This document shows positions 12,361 through 23,703 of a stretch of DNA of 64,000 nucleotides, piece by piece; within the stretch, counting starts at the first letter, position 1; the number at the start of each line of letters is the position of its first letter. The stretch covers positions 839,001 through 903,000 of the forward strand of contig VICG01000005.1 of the NCBI GenBank assembly GCA_008692225.1, in the 5' to 3' direction. The stretch is from Monilinia fructicola. Taxonomy: Eukaryota; Ascomycota; Leotiomycetes; Helotiales; Sclerotiniaceae. Both the position numbers and the translations under genes were made by a program. The notes below the pieces were generated by a model, which was not told the DNA's origin, made no database searches, and was given only the letters and a program-made list of their open reading frames with translations.

Positions 12361-12558
12361 GTGCAGCAGTGCAGCAGTGCAGCAGTGGTGGTGCAGTCAA
12401 TGTTGCAGGATCCATTTCCCAGCCCAGCCTTTTTAAAATGTCACCAACCACCTGGGCATCCTTTGCCAAAATATTCGATAAGCCAACGGTTTTCTACTTT
12501 GGTTGCTTCATCAATCAATTGCACGAACCAATTGCACCGATTGCACCGATTGCACCAA
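12361..12558. repeat. CAGCAGTG and GATTGCACC short tandem repeats
   Basis: Two separate short tandems: GTGCAGCA units at 12361-12395 and three GATTGCACC-like 9-mers at 12526-12558. Both lie in intergenic DNA upstream of the acid phosphatase. Confidence 0.7.
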
Positions 12559-12937
12559 TAGTTGCCTCCGCTGCTTGGACAGGCGGATGAAACAACCATG
12601 TTTGACAAATAAAAGGTAATCAACCGTAAAGGTAAGGTCATTGAATATCTTTGATCATTTTATCATTTTGTCATATTATCTCTACACATCTTCACATCTT
12701 CCTTCACCTCTTCGATCATTCAATTAAGTATTGAATATTGAATATTAAATATTAAATACTAATTATTAATTTTTATTATTTATTATATACTTTACCATAC
12801 TTACTCTCCTTTCCTCTCCATCGTTGTGGTTTCTTCCTTCCTCTCTTCTCCTGTTTCCCTCTTATCATTATTCATTGCATTCAGATAATTAGGATTTGAA
12901 CATAAAGATATCAAAAGCATTACAATATAAACTCAGA

Positions 12938-14486
12938 ATGCATTCTTCATTCTTTCTATTGGCAGGCGCCATTACATGCATGCGAGCAGTGTGTGAAGCC
13001 GCATATGTCCCAGGAGCAGCCTTTGATAGGTTTTTTACCATCTGGCTTGAAAACCAAGTTTGTCTCCTATTCCCCCATTGTACCAGCCAAGAAGAAAACT
13101 AATAATCCCCTTCGCAGGATGATTCGAAAGTCGAGACAAATAGCGACATACAAAATCTCACGAAACAAGGCATCCTCCTCGAAAATTACTATGGGCTCAC
13201 ACACCCTTCTCAACCAAACTATATAGCATCAGTCGGAGGCGATTTCTTCGGTCTTAACCATGATGAGTTTGTGAAAATACCGCATAATGTGACGACGGTG
13301 GTGGATTTGTTTGAAGATGCGGGGATTACTTGGAAGGGTTATTTTGAGGGGATGCCTGGACCAGGTTATATGGGAGAGGGAAGTACAGCGCAAGACGGGA
13401 AAGGATGGGATTATGTTCGGAAACACAAGTAAGTTCTCACATTGTTTTCTGATCAGATAGTCTGCCTCCACGGCAGTGGCCCCCGGAGAGTCAGCGAAGC
13501 GTCATTTTCTTTGCTCCGAAGGAAAAATGCTAATACGTGGATCGATAGTCCATTTGTGAGTTATGAAAGTATAAGTATGAACGGCACACGACTTCAAAAT
13601 CTTCTCTCCTTGAACGAATTCTCAACAAGCGTTCAGAATGATCCATCCTCTCTCCCTCAATATGCGCATATATCCCCGGATATGCTAAATGACGGACACA
13701 ATACTTCACTATCCTACGCGGCAAACTGGACACGATCATTTCTCACCCCTCTTCTTCAAAATGAAGCCTTCATGAACAATACCCTCATCCTGCTCACCTA
13801 CGACGAATCTGAAACTTATTCCAAGCCAAATAGAATATATTCCGTTCTACTAGGTGGTGCTGTTCCAGTCGACCAAAGGGGAACGGTAGATACAACAATC
13901 TATTCCCACTACAGTATTCTCTCAACCCTTCAAAACAATTGGAAATTGCCCAATCTCGGTCGTTACGATGTCGGCGCAAATGTCTTTTCTCTTTGCGCCT
14001 CAAAAACAAACTACACAAATATCAATCTCAACATGACGATTCTCAACAACTCCTTGAGCTATCCAGGATTCTTAAACAATGATCCATCCAAATGGGCACC
14101 AGTCCCCGTCCCAAATCTCCAACTGATAGGTGCCGGCGGAAAAGGGGTAGATGATTATACGCATTCGGAATGGGTGAGTGCTAAATCAGAAAAAAACGCC
14201 ATATGATGGAAGTGGAGAATTTTTCGATGGAGGAAATGGTGTGACGGATGAGAGAAAGCCGGTATATGGAAATCAAGGGGCAAATGTTGCTGCTACAGCG
14301 ACAGTGGCACAGCCATATGGTGCGAGTGCGACGCCGACGGCAAGCAGCAGTGCTAGTAAGACGAGTGCGAGCTCGACAAGTACCAAGGGCAGCGGTGCGG
14401 AGAGGAGTACGAGTGTTGGAATGGGATGTGGGAAGGAAGTTTTGGGATTGTGGGTCGCGTTGGTATTTGCGGTTGCGGTCTTATAG
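12938..14486 (+). CDS. Secreted acid phosphatase / phosphoesterase, probably GPI-anchored
   Basis: Exons 12938-13057, 13118-13428 and 13549 onward. Introns of 60 and 120 nt have good GT-AG ends and CTAAT branch sites. A signal peptide (MHSSFFLLAGAITCM...) is followed by FDRFFTIWLENQ, GLTHPSQPNYIASVGGD, TWKGYFEGMPGPGYMG, ISPDMLNDGHN and TLILLTYDESETY, the pattern of fungal PHOA-type acid phosphatases (phosphoesterase family). They release phosphate at the cell surface or outside. After the catalytic domain the frame must change near 14174-14196 to reach TPYDGSGEFFDGG, a Ser/Thr/Ala-rich stalk and a C-terminal hydrophobic tail ending FAVAVL, a GPI signal. The change can be explained by a 16-nt intron-like string (14174-14189, giving 450 aa) or by one extra A in an A7 run (455 aa). 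Read straight through, the protein stops at 14206 and would be soluble. Confidence 0.82.
13429..13548 (+). repeat. Intron 2 of the phosphatase carrying a dispersed repeat word
   Basis: Bases 13467-13497 of this intron match 7620-7650 in intergenic DNA over about 31 nt (core CCACGGCAGTG, then CCGGAGAG and CAGCG). The five differences I count are all transitions. The intron itself has GTAAGT, a TGCTAATAC branch site and a TAG end. Confidence 0.7.
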
Positions 14487-15553
14487 CTTTGATGGGTTTT
14501 TCTTTTCGTTGGAGTTGGGGGTCGAGTGATTCATACGTGGTTACGCGGAAAATGTATATTAGTGGGAGGTGTCTTAGGAGTTTGTGGAGTACATTCAAGA
14601 GATCGATGATTTTACGATATCGATGTTATAGATACCAAATGCAATTAGAGCTTGAGCCTGAAACTCGGTTCTCTCTTTTTTAACGAATGAATGAATGGAC
14701 TGAAGCTTGAGTTGCCACGTCGAGATCAAGGGTTTTAACTGCAAGTGCAATGGGATACTATAGAATCTTTATCTACGTCGAGATAATGCACATCTCTCAA
14801 CGTTGCCAAAATCGAGCTATATGCAAAGAGAAATCACCCCGCAGTCCAAAATATACGAGAATGTTGGAGCGTTGATTGGAACTGCGAAGATTTGAGAAAA
14901 TTCGAATTTGAAGCCTTCTTCGAAGCTCGATTTTTCACTTCTTCCCTTTGTGCCCTCTTGTGATTCCTAATCTCTCTTTCTACCATTTGAAAGTATGGTC
15001 ATGAGAGACGTTGGAGAGGTTTTTGGTAGATACCGTGTGCTATCTCGTATCTAGTGGGTAGCAGTTAGTGGGTAGGGATAAGTTGTACTATACTAGCTGC
15101 ACTAGTAGGAAGAATTCGAGACTTGGGTGTAAATTTGCGAATTTCGGGGACTATTGGACGGTCGTTTGAGAGTGCGGTAAAGCACGAGTATCTATCTGGT
15201 GTTTGTTCTGATGTTGTGGGGTGTGTCTGTTGTTAGAAGGGAGTTGATGGGGGTATGGGATGGTGGTTGTTTGATCTTGGGTTTGCTCAGGGACAGCTTC
15301 TGGATGGTATGGGTTGATATGGGACAGAGCGAGGAGAGGAGAATAGTGTGTGGTGGTGCAGCAATGTAACAGGAGGCCTGTTTTTTATAAGAGATTTTGA
15401 ATATAGAAGAGTACGAAGAGACGGAATCTGAGAGTTTAGATCGATATGAGACAGGGTTATTATTCTATTTTACTATCCTACTCTATAAATTCCTCTCCTT
15501 CAAAGTCTCCCCGAATACCACTAACGCCTCCCCATCTTCCCATGTCACATCAC
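14487..15553. other. Intergenic region, convergent 3' ends
   Basis: Lies between the 3' ends of the acid phosphatase (+) and the MFS transporter (-). It has no recognisable gene, only short open frames. It is presumed to contain both 3' UTRs. Confidence 0.55.
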
Positions 15554-17262
15554 TCACTCCCTTACCAACCATCTAGGCCGCAACCACCATCCTGAAATCA
15601 CCCCTGCACAACCCGCCATGCAAGCTCCCGTATAGATAACCATATCCCGATACCTCTCCACCCCATACCCACTAATCCTCACCTCATTCCCCAACAACCC
15701 CCCGCTAATCGGTCCCACGAGCACATTCCCAACCCCCTGCAAACAAATAAAAATGGAATAGATGCTCACGACGCTCGCCGGATCACTACAAACCCTCTTC
15801 CCCATCGCCACCCGCATCGTACTAAAACCCATACCCAAAAAAGCCATACACAATCCCATACGCAATCAACAGCCCCATACTCTTCGCAAACCCCCACAGC
15901 ACCAGCGACGAAATCATCGCCATGACCGCACACCCAACCGCAAGCACATTGACCGAAAAGTTCTTGTCGCTCAGATACCCGCACGCAAACTGGCCCGCCA
16001 CCTGCGCCACGCTCATGACGGCCAAGATGGCCGCGCCCTGCGTCCCGCTCAAGCCCACGCTCGTCGCAAAGCTCGGCAGGTAGACGCCCGGGTAGAAGAA
16101 GCCCATGCCGTAGACCAGGGTACTCACCCCATAGATCCAAAAGAGCTTCTGCTTCAGGAAGCTCCAGTTGGTGCGCGCGAGGGCGCTGCGCTCGCTCGGG
16201 GGCAGCCGGCCCTTCAGCAGCGGCAGGAGCGGCACCGTCAGGATCGTGATGCCGATAGCGATGATGCGCAGCGCGGTCTGGTAGCCGTACCTCGAGAGCA
16301 GGAACTGGATGATGAAGGGCATGCCGGCGCCCGAGAGACGCCCGACGCCGCCGAGATGAGGCCAAAGGCCATGCCCTTGCGCGCGACCCACCATTCGTTG
16401 ATCATGCTGATGATGGGGTAGGTGAGGATGACGAAGCCGCAGCCGTACATGACGCCTTGGGTCCAGATGAGGCCTTGGACGCTGGTGCAGAAGGAGCCGG
16501 CGACGAGGCCGAGGATGCAGATGGGGAGGCCGAGCCAGATCTGATGGGTTTGGTAGCGGGGAAACCGCTTGGTGAGGGAGGCGGAGAGGGGGGCGCCGAG
16601 GTAGCAGAGTCCTTGGGATATCGTTCCTATGAGGGCGATTTTGGATTTGGACGCGGAGAATCGGGGGAGAGTGAAATAGTAATCTTGGAAGACTCCGAAG
16701 GAGATGGGGAAACCTATTGGGGGGGTATGAGTTTGTTTTCTCGGTAATATTGATAAAGGGGGGGGGGGGGGGGGGGAACCGCAGCTCGCAAAGCGAGAAA
16801 AAAAAAGGAAACCTATTTCTGAAGCCGCAGGGGGGAAAGGAAGTACGAAAGAAGGAAAACCAAAAAAAAAATCAAAAAATCAAAAAATCAAAACCAAAAC
16901 GAACCCCATAAAATGGCCTCGAAAATGAAGGCCGCGATCAACAATTTCCAAGCAGCAGGTCCCCCATCCACCGGCAAGAGCTGTGTTGGTAAATCCGCTC
17001 AGGATCATCCGTCTCGGTGCCTGTTTTCCGTATCGCTTGCGCCCCTGGCGGCTTCTCTCACACCCGCACCGCCACCAACCTCAACATCCGTCGCGTTCCC
17101 CGATTCCAGGTCTTTGGATTGCGCATAGACGTGAGGATGTCCTTTGGCCTGCGACGGTTCATGGTCGATATCATTCCACAATTGGAGTTCTACCGGGATC
17201 GTAGAGGGGGTTTCCGAGACGGGATCATTGTGATGGGGAGGATTGGATGTGTGTAGAGTCAT
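15554..17262 (-). CDS. MFS transporter, monocarboxylate (MCT/SLC16-like) type, two apparent frame breaks
   Basis: Exons 17062-17262, 16905-16980 and 15554-16713 on the minus strand, expected about 477 aa. The cytosolic N-terminus (MTLHTSNPP...) leads into LPVDGGPAAWKLLIAAF, the (P)DGG-x-W signature before TM1 of monocarboxylate-porter-like MFS proteins. Next come WGFPISFGVFQDYY, INEWWVARKGMAFGLISAASG, PGVYLPSFA and CGYLSD. About 12 hydrophobic segments are present. Such proteins move monocarboxylates or related small molecules across the plasma membrane; the substrate cannot be told. The frame breaks twice in exon 3: an extra CT dinucleotide at 16332-16340 (after SAASGVS) and one extra base in an A6 run at 15837-15842 (inside VYGFLGMGF). 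The exon 1 donor (GTGAGA at 17061) is my choice; GTTGGT slightly upstream is also possible. The 191-nt intron 16714-16904 contains a G19 run. Confidence 0.75.
16758..16776. repeat. G19 homopolymer in an MFS intron
   Basis: Nineteen consecutive G on the plus strand, followed by an A-rich tract with an A10 run and (ATCAAAAA)n-like units. It falls inside the 191-nt intron of the MFS gene, an unusually low-complexity intron compared with the others in this window. Confidence 0.95.
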
Positions 17263-18539
17263 GATTGGCAGGATGCGATATCTACTCTGTGACCGCTCGA
17301 AGGGTACGTGGGAGCCAAACGAGTTGAACGATGGAGCAATTGCATCTTGGATATTGGCATGTTTGTTATCTATATATTTTTTCGCTGATAGCAGAGACGG
17401 TGGGGTTCCGATGGCGGCGAACCTGCCTGAAAAAGAGTAGTTTTGCATTGTTAGGCTGGCTATAGGGCCGACAGTATGCGTTGTGGAGTTGTTGGGTGGG
17501 GGGTGTTGGTGGGGATGGATGATTAATTGACAGCTTCACGCCCTTTGTGAGTAAATATTTGCTCATTGGTCAGTGCAGATGATGACTTGGCGAGGGTGTT
17601 TGTGGAAATAGGTTTGTATGCTTTCTGGAGTTCTATAACATAAACGTATGTCTAAAGCATCTTGGAGTAGCTACTATCTCGTCATCTCGTCTAAGTTCGT
17701 CGTGATGCGTAAATGGACTCGAAGCATCCTACTGGATTCGTACACGATACATCCAGATATCAAATCGGTATTTCCCTACATCCCCTAACACCTCCCTAAA
17801 CTCTCCACAATGTCCCTAACAGTCCAGACCTCGATTCAAAAACCTAAATATTTCATTATCTAAATAACGGTGAATGTTCTGGATACGTTGAAGTCCCCAG
17901 CCAAAGTCAAAGTACTGAACATATTCATCGTTGGAATGTAGTGCCGATTTTCTCACACTTCACATCTTCCACTTACTCGGACTTTATCTCCTCTTGTAGG
18001 ACGATTCTTTAAATTCTTGTCCCTTCTCTGATAAAATATATATCAGAGAATACTTCCCCTCTTGTCTCATCTTCATCTTTAGCATATCTTTTACACTGCT
18101 CACTATCCTTCACATCCTCCCCGATACCTTTTCCCCTTTTTCTTTCTATCTCTCGCTTCCCACTTCTTCGACCACATCAGGCTCATAAGTGGTCAAGTTC
18201 TTTTACTCATCATCTTCATCTTCTTGATATATCTTCTCAGTTACTTTCTTCGCTCTATATGTCTCATCTAAAAGAATTTTCAAAAGTAGGATCATCTCCA
18301 CACTCATCACGGCTACTAGTATGTTCAGTACACTCTCACCTTGATTTGTTGGTAAAGACTAAATTCATGTTTCGATGAACTAACTCTTTTTAATTTATGC
18401 ATACCCTTTTTCTGAAACCGAGTAATTAGCTGGTTGGTGAAGTAGCTCGTAAGGCACTTGCTGTAGAGCTGCTTTGCCTACAACCGAACTTTTGGAAAAT
18501 GGCAATTGCCTCCTTGACCATAGCGTTTAGGGAGTTTCT

Positions 18540-18770
18540 CTTTCGACCTCTATGATAAAAGCTCCTCGGTCAACCGCACCTTCTTCATATATTACCTCGA
18601 GCTCTGAAGGCACTGCAGGGATAGATGAGGCATAAAAATATAGTGAGGGTGATGGAGGTTATATTGGTCCTGGTGAGGGCGCTAATTATGGCGTGGCTGG
18701 TAGTGTTAATGATAGTATGGATGGTAGTAATAAGTTGTGTAGTTCCAATGATGTTGAAGGGGAATGAAAA
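18540..18770 (+). pseudogene. Possible relic of a Ser/Gly/Asn-rich protein
   Basis: One frame reads a Ser/Thr-rich segment (TAPSSYITSSSEGTAG) up to a TAA at 18632. It continues in the same frame through about 45 low-complexity Gly/Asn/Ser codons (GGYIGPGEGANYG) to a TGA near 18768. No family is recognised and no start is evident. An interrupted surface-protein gene or an intron-containing orphan gene are both possible. Confidence 0.2.
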
Positions 18771-18804
18771 GAGATAACAAAGGGTCGTATCCAGGATCAG
18801 CGGC

Positions 18805-19660
18805 TATTTAGCGTTCTTACTCTTTTCAGAAACAGAATATGTCACGATGAACGCTAAGACACTCAATATGATAGGTAATACAGATAAGCTAACGATTGTT
18901 TCAAGCGAGCGTCCAGCTAGGGGCGTATTCTTATTTTTGACAGTGTCGCTCGTATTTGTCTTTAGGGTGACAATTTTCCAATTGCAATTGTATTGCCAGA
19001 GTTAAATGTGAGAAGATGAATATAGTCATTCTGTAGAATATGTTAGTCGAAAAGCTTCTTGGTTGTAATGCAAAAACTACCTCGAGCCATTGAATTGTCT
19101 ACGAATTTCTCGGTTATGGTTTGATTTTGAAAATCTCTCGGATGGCTTCGCGTAATCCCGATTTGATTAGTGGGGATCGGCAGTTGACCTAGTGTAGTGT
19201 GGTAGAGAACGAATGAGCAACTGAAATGATTTAGTAACCGCGTAAGTAGCATCCCAGGGAAGTATCAACCTCACATCGAATTTAATTTCATATAAAAGCC
19301 CAATTACATACTCGGACCAAGGAGCATTTGGCAGTAACCTGTTGCATCAATCAGAGTCCATAATTGTATTAATTGTAGGAAAGTTATGGTATAATTCTTT
19401 AGCTGCTAAAGCTCGACTTCAGACACGGCATGGTTCAAGAAAAAATGGAATGGTGATTAGAAAGTGTCTAGGGAGAGCAAGGCAAGCGTCAAAAAAATCG
19501 AAGCTTGGAGATGACACGTTGCTAAGAGGTTTTTTCTTCTAAATGCTGGTAAATTTTGTGAATGGATACCGCCTAGATTTGTTGGTTTGTGATGAAATGA
19601 GGAACGTGAGGGTCTAATATTGTGATGACTTGGTAATATGAACATGATTTCTTCCGGGAT
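18805..19660 (-). pseudogene. Possible orphan membrane-protein gene or relic
   Basis: Minus-strand traces, in order: a hydrophobic leader-like stretch (SIFLTLALLSL) near 19465; GYCQMLLGPS followed by a GTATGT donor near 19310; a TTTCAG acceptor near 19218; a Cys-containing exon (CSFVLYHTTLGQLP); a second intron with GTAGTT, CGACTAAC and TACAG (about 19032-19081); and a final frame ending in one transmembrane segment (SVLPIILSVLAFIVTY) and a short basic tail that stops near 18805. The exon phases do not join cleanly, so it is either decayed or wrongly read by me. No family is recognised. Confidence 0.25.
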
Positions 19661-22600
19661 GAGTTACCCTGTGGCATTCATCTTGCTTAAAAGAGTATGT
19701 CGATCGTTCTTTTCAAAATGATTTATTCCGAGAAGGAAAATATAAGAAAAATTACAACGGATTTGTGTGCGAAATATTTAGATTTGAGAGATTTGATCAC
19801 GACTTGAAGGGTCTACAACATTTTTGATACTAATACCAAACCAGGAATGGAGGAATAATAATTTTTAAAGTTTGTCGGAATAGTAAATGAGACTATGGTA
19901 TTTAGAAACAAGCCACTTCGACACCTAATGTTGGGAAAGGGAATGTAACCTTTTGCCAAATCACCATGTTCAACAGGAACTTGGTAGCTATCTAGTACTT
20001 CTACAGAAATTGGAGCTTAAATCCCAACTATGATTCGACATTAAAGGCTTATATGCAGTTAAAATACTTGAGGATAGAGTAAATGCGATTAATATATGAT
20101 GTCATGGACGAAGCATTTTTGAAATAATGATTCAGTACATGTTTCCAAACCGAAAGCAACACTCTATCCACAATTGCCACTGACACTCAAACTAGATGTA
20201 GATCAAAGACTTCCGGGATCAGGCTTGAAGAAACAATTTGCCGATGTGCAACAGAAATATCTGTGGAGTTGGCTTTTCATCGAAAGATGACAGTGCTAAG
20301 CTTGATTGGAAGAATCAAAATGCACTAGGGTGGTCTAATGCGTTTTAAAAGTCCAACTAAAGGTGAATTAAAACCTCTTCTGGCCACTTTCATTGATTTT
20401 GAGGGAATGCCAGAGCTTCTTGACAATCCGTAGTACTTTTATGGATTATCTTTCCGTCTTGTAGATTCTTCAACATCACATTCTAGAGCTTATTCCCATG
20501 ACTCAAAAATGATTTCTGCTCTCACGCCTGGCAATGAAATCTTCTTATCCGAGGGAACAGAGTAATTGGGCAACACATGAATTACATACCTGATTTTGTC
20601 GAACTTTGCTGGCCTTAGCTGTATCAGTACCGATGCCACCAATGAAATCTCACAGTAATCGTACTACACAGCCTGTCGAGTATTTCAACGCCGGAGATAC
20701 TAGTATTAAAACTCCTAGTCCCGATACTCGGCAATTTCTAACACATACAGCTGGTCATTATTTTGATATAATTGCAGAAAACACTGCAATAACTAGTTTT
20801 CCCGATGAGAAATATTCACGAAATTTGAACCTAAATGAACCACCAAAGATTGATATTGCCCTATCGATTTGAAATGGTAAATATAAGTGATATACATGGA
20901 GCAAGCCTGGTATACCACTCATAGAATGGCGAGAAGACGCCTCAGTTGGTTCAGTTGAGTTCATAAAGCTTTGCTAACTCTTACTAATAATTTATACAGC
21001 CTTGAGGATTAAGGAAGTTGATTGATTCATACCCGCACTAGCAAAGGCACGATCAGTTCCTGTTGGGAATAGCAAACTACTTCTGACTGATAGAAACATC
21101 TAAGAAAAGTTTGGATAATAGGGCATCAAAGTCTATGGATATGGTGTTCGAAGTGTTTCTGGTGACTTTTTTGTAAATTGATTACAAAGATTCCCTAACA
21201 AGTTTTTCAAACTTTTTCAAACTTTCTCTTTCCAAACGCACCATTAAAGACATACTCTATCGTATTACCCTGTGAAGACAGATTAAAGAATTCTAAAATC
21301 ATGATTGTGTGCTTTCCGTATAGATTCCTCGTATACAGTTCGTAAGTCTGCCCACCACCACGAATCCTTTGTTCCGTTGCGGTGTTATGAGGAAATCGGC
21401 AACTTTGCCGTACCTCATACAGAACTTTAAGAATCTCACATGAAAATATCGACCCCTTACTCGCCCGTGACTTGATGGATGTTGTTATGTTTTCGTTGAC
21501 TGCAGAGCCGTTAGAAATTTGTCAATTCGGGGCGGTGATATCGAAGCTGAGAAGATCAATATAGCAACTTGCAAGTGTGCAAAAACTACAGCAGTAGCAG
21601 CAGCCAGAAAACCTAATAGATGATGAATTTGCAAGGTGGCTACGGAATCTGGAAATTATGGTTGAGAGGCTGCATGCATCCCACCACTGATTGATAATCT
21701 CTCATCTCTGCTACATCTCCTGCGTATGCAAGATAGCTGCTTGGTTTTTCCAGAGAATAAGTTGCGGTTTTCAAAGAAATAGTGTTGCGCATTCGGGAAT
21801 TACACAACGAAGATATTAACCTTATAAATGCGATGAGGTTTGAGGTTATTCAAAAAATCTGCGGAGATTTATGGTCCGTGACCACTGCAGGGATGAAGGG
21901 GGGCTTTCGTGAGGTGCATGGGACTGTAACGTCAATCATCACAACCAACATCTTCAGATTGTAATCTTAATATTACCCTTTAATACTGCTACTTTGTGTC
22001 GTTCTGAGAGACATGAAGTATACGTATCATACACAATTTTCCGGAGACAACAATCTATTCTTTCTTGCAATTGTTCCAAGACAATACTTCAAGATCACTT
22101 CTTATTAATATTAGCCGTGCCATATTGCAACCCAAGGGGACCAGAAACGCCAGTATGTATAACGAGAGCCTTCATTTCTCTTAGCATCTCACTCGCTTTC
22201 AAGGCTGAGCATGACTTATGTCTAGCAAGGCGATATCAGGAAGGCTTATATTGGAGTCAATTCATGCTAATCTGAGGTTGCTTGCTTGTCTCTCGCTAAG
22301 TTGACCTTCGCATGACAGTCTGAAGTGATAAATAATACACTTGAGATGTTCCCTTAGAGTTTTATTCCTATTGTGAGTCTCTTTGCTTGGACTAGATTCT
22401 TCTAGCATACTAGTAAGCTTTTCTCCTCAATGGCTTGGAATATCTTAGTGGATACGAGTTACATATATCAAGTGACATGCTCAACAAAGTTGATTATCTT
22501 GTCACTTCTCACTCGAAATCGGCCCTCAATCGATTACCTCAAAATGCAGATCAATTATCCCAAAAGATCGAAGAAACCGAGGGGGGAGTTTACCTGAAGT

Positions 22601-23703
22601 CGCCAGGGAGCTCTGATTTGGTATGTCCAGAGGGCCTTTATTTACGTTACAAGAGCATTTGTTTGTGGTGCATTTGCTCAATCATGTCCTCATATAACGA
22701 TGTTATACATCAACGGGCATATATACTTTGTTGTTATTGTCGAAGGAGATTATGATCATGAAGAACTTGAACATATTCCATCTCGTAATGCTAATCCATA
22801 CTTGACTTCAACCAAGGCAAGATGCCGCCGTTGCTCTCCACAAGTGTCAAACAATCATAAATGTTTATTCCAGTCAATCAATGGCAATCATACCAGATGG
22901 GTGGATTTGGGATCTGAGATATGGGGTCAGAAACGAGTCATATCTCGCGTTCAGGTCCACCAGGTCACATTTCAGACAGCTAGAATCTCTAATTTTATCT
23001 TCAGGGTTCGAGAATGACCACAGTTTTTGAAGTGAAGCATAGTTTTATCACATAAACCTTCACGATCTTTTGTCGCGCTGTTCTTCAAGGGTCTCGGGAA
23101 AGAACAGTCAGATACTCCGGGAAAATCGATCAGTAAATCATTTGGAAAGTACTGGAACAAGAGGAGCAATTACTCTTCTTTGTTATCGGTAACATCCCTA
23201 TCTTATACCCCCATAAAGCTAAACCATTTGCCATCTTTGCTTCTAGAATGCAAACATTACTTGGGCCTAACCGGTAAATTAGCTATAGGAAGGGTGGTGG
23301 GCGATGCATGCGCAGTGAATCAACACTCGGTTGAAAACCTCCATCTTCATCATGGCGCAGACTCACAACACAAACCCCAGGGGCCTGATAAGTTAGTTAC
23401 GCTTCCTGGAGACTGTCCAAAGAATTGATTGGGTATTATATCACTGCTAAATTACCGCACTTCTGGCCAATTACTACTCTGTCCACGGGTAGTATTGGAA
23501 CCTTTAAACTGGATGTCCACCAGGTCATAATATGGTGGCCGTGATTGGTTGGCATAAATCCATATCACGTGGTCACGTGTTTGCGGGGTAATTTTGGCTT
23601 CAAATGCTGAATCTCGAATTTTTTGATGAGAAAATTCAATGACAAACAATCAGATTATCGTCTCTTACAACTGAACCACTCGTCTTCCTCCAACATTGGA
23701 AAT

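Larger units (their letters stand above)
10503..12937. other. Intergenic region with simple repeats
   Basis: No recognised gene. It contains CATCC/CATCA pentamer repeats (10783-10830), a GGAAT repeat (11138-11161), CAGCAGTG and GATTGCACC tandems (12361-12390, 12526-12558) and AT-rich stretches. A 14-nt inverted word built on ATAGATCCATGGAT occurs at about 12011 and about 12187. A pyrimidine-rich stretch at 12650-12880 precedes the acid phosphatase and probably forms its promoter or 5' UTR. Confidence 0.55.
17263..23703. other. Gene-poor 6.4-kb region with relic coding traces
   Basis: No conserved protein family is recognisable. Near the MFS gene it includes its promoter, and 18000-18240 is pyrimidine-rich. 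Coding-like traces are described separately at 18540-18770 (+) and 18805-19660 (-). Open frames at 20606-20872, 21782-21964, 22435-22755 and 22700-23017 (+) are 60-106 codons long with no known domain. Splice-like words occur on the minus strand at about 20587 (CAG/GTATGT). It may contain lineage-specific or decaying genes. Confidence 0.5.

Noticed and set aside
15762..16421. 219-codon plus-strand frame over the MFS gene
   Set aside because: Antisense shadow in GC-rich codons; the minus strand has clear transporter motifs.
16913..17256. Plus-strand frames starting MASKMKAA and MPVFRIACAPGG
   Set aside because: The minus strand here carries exons 1 and 2 of the MFS gene with the DGG-x-W signature and matching splice phases.
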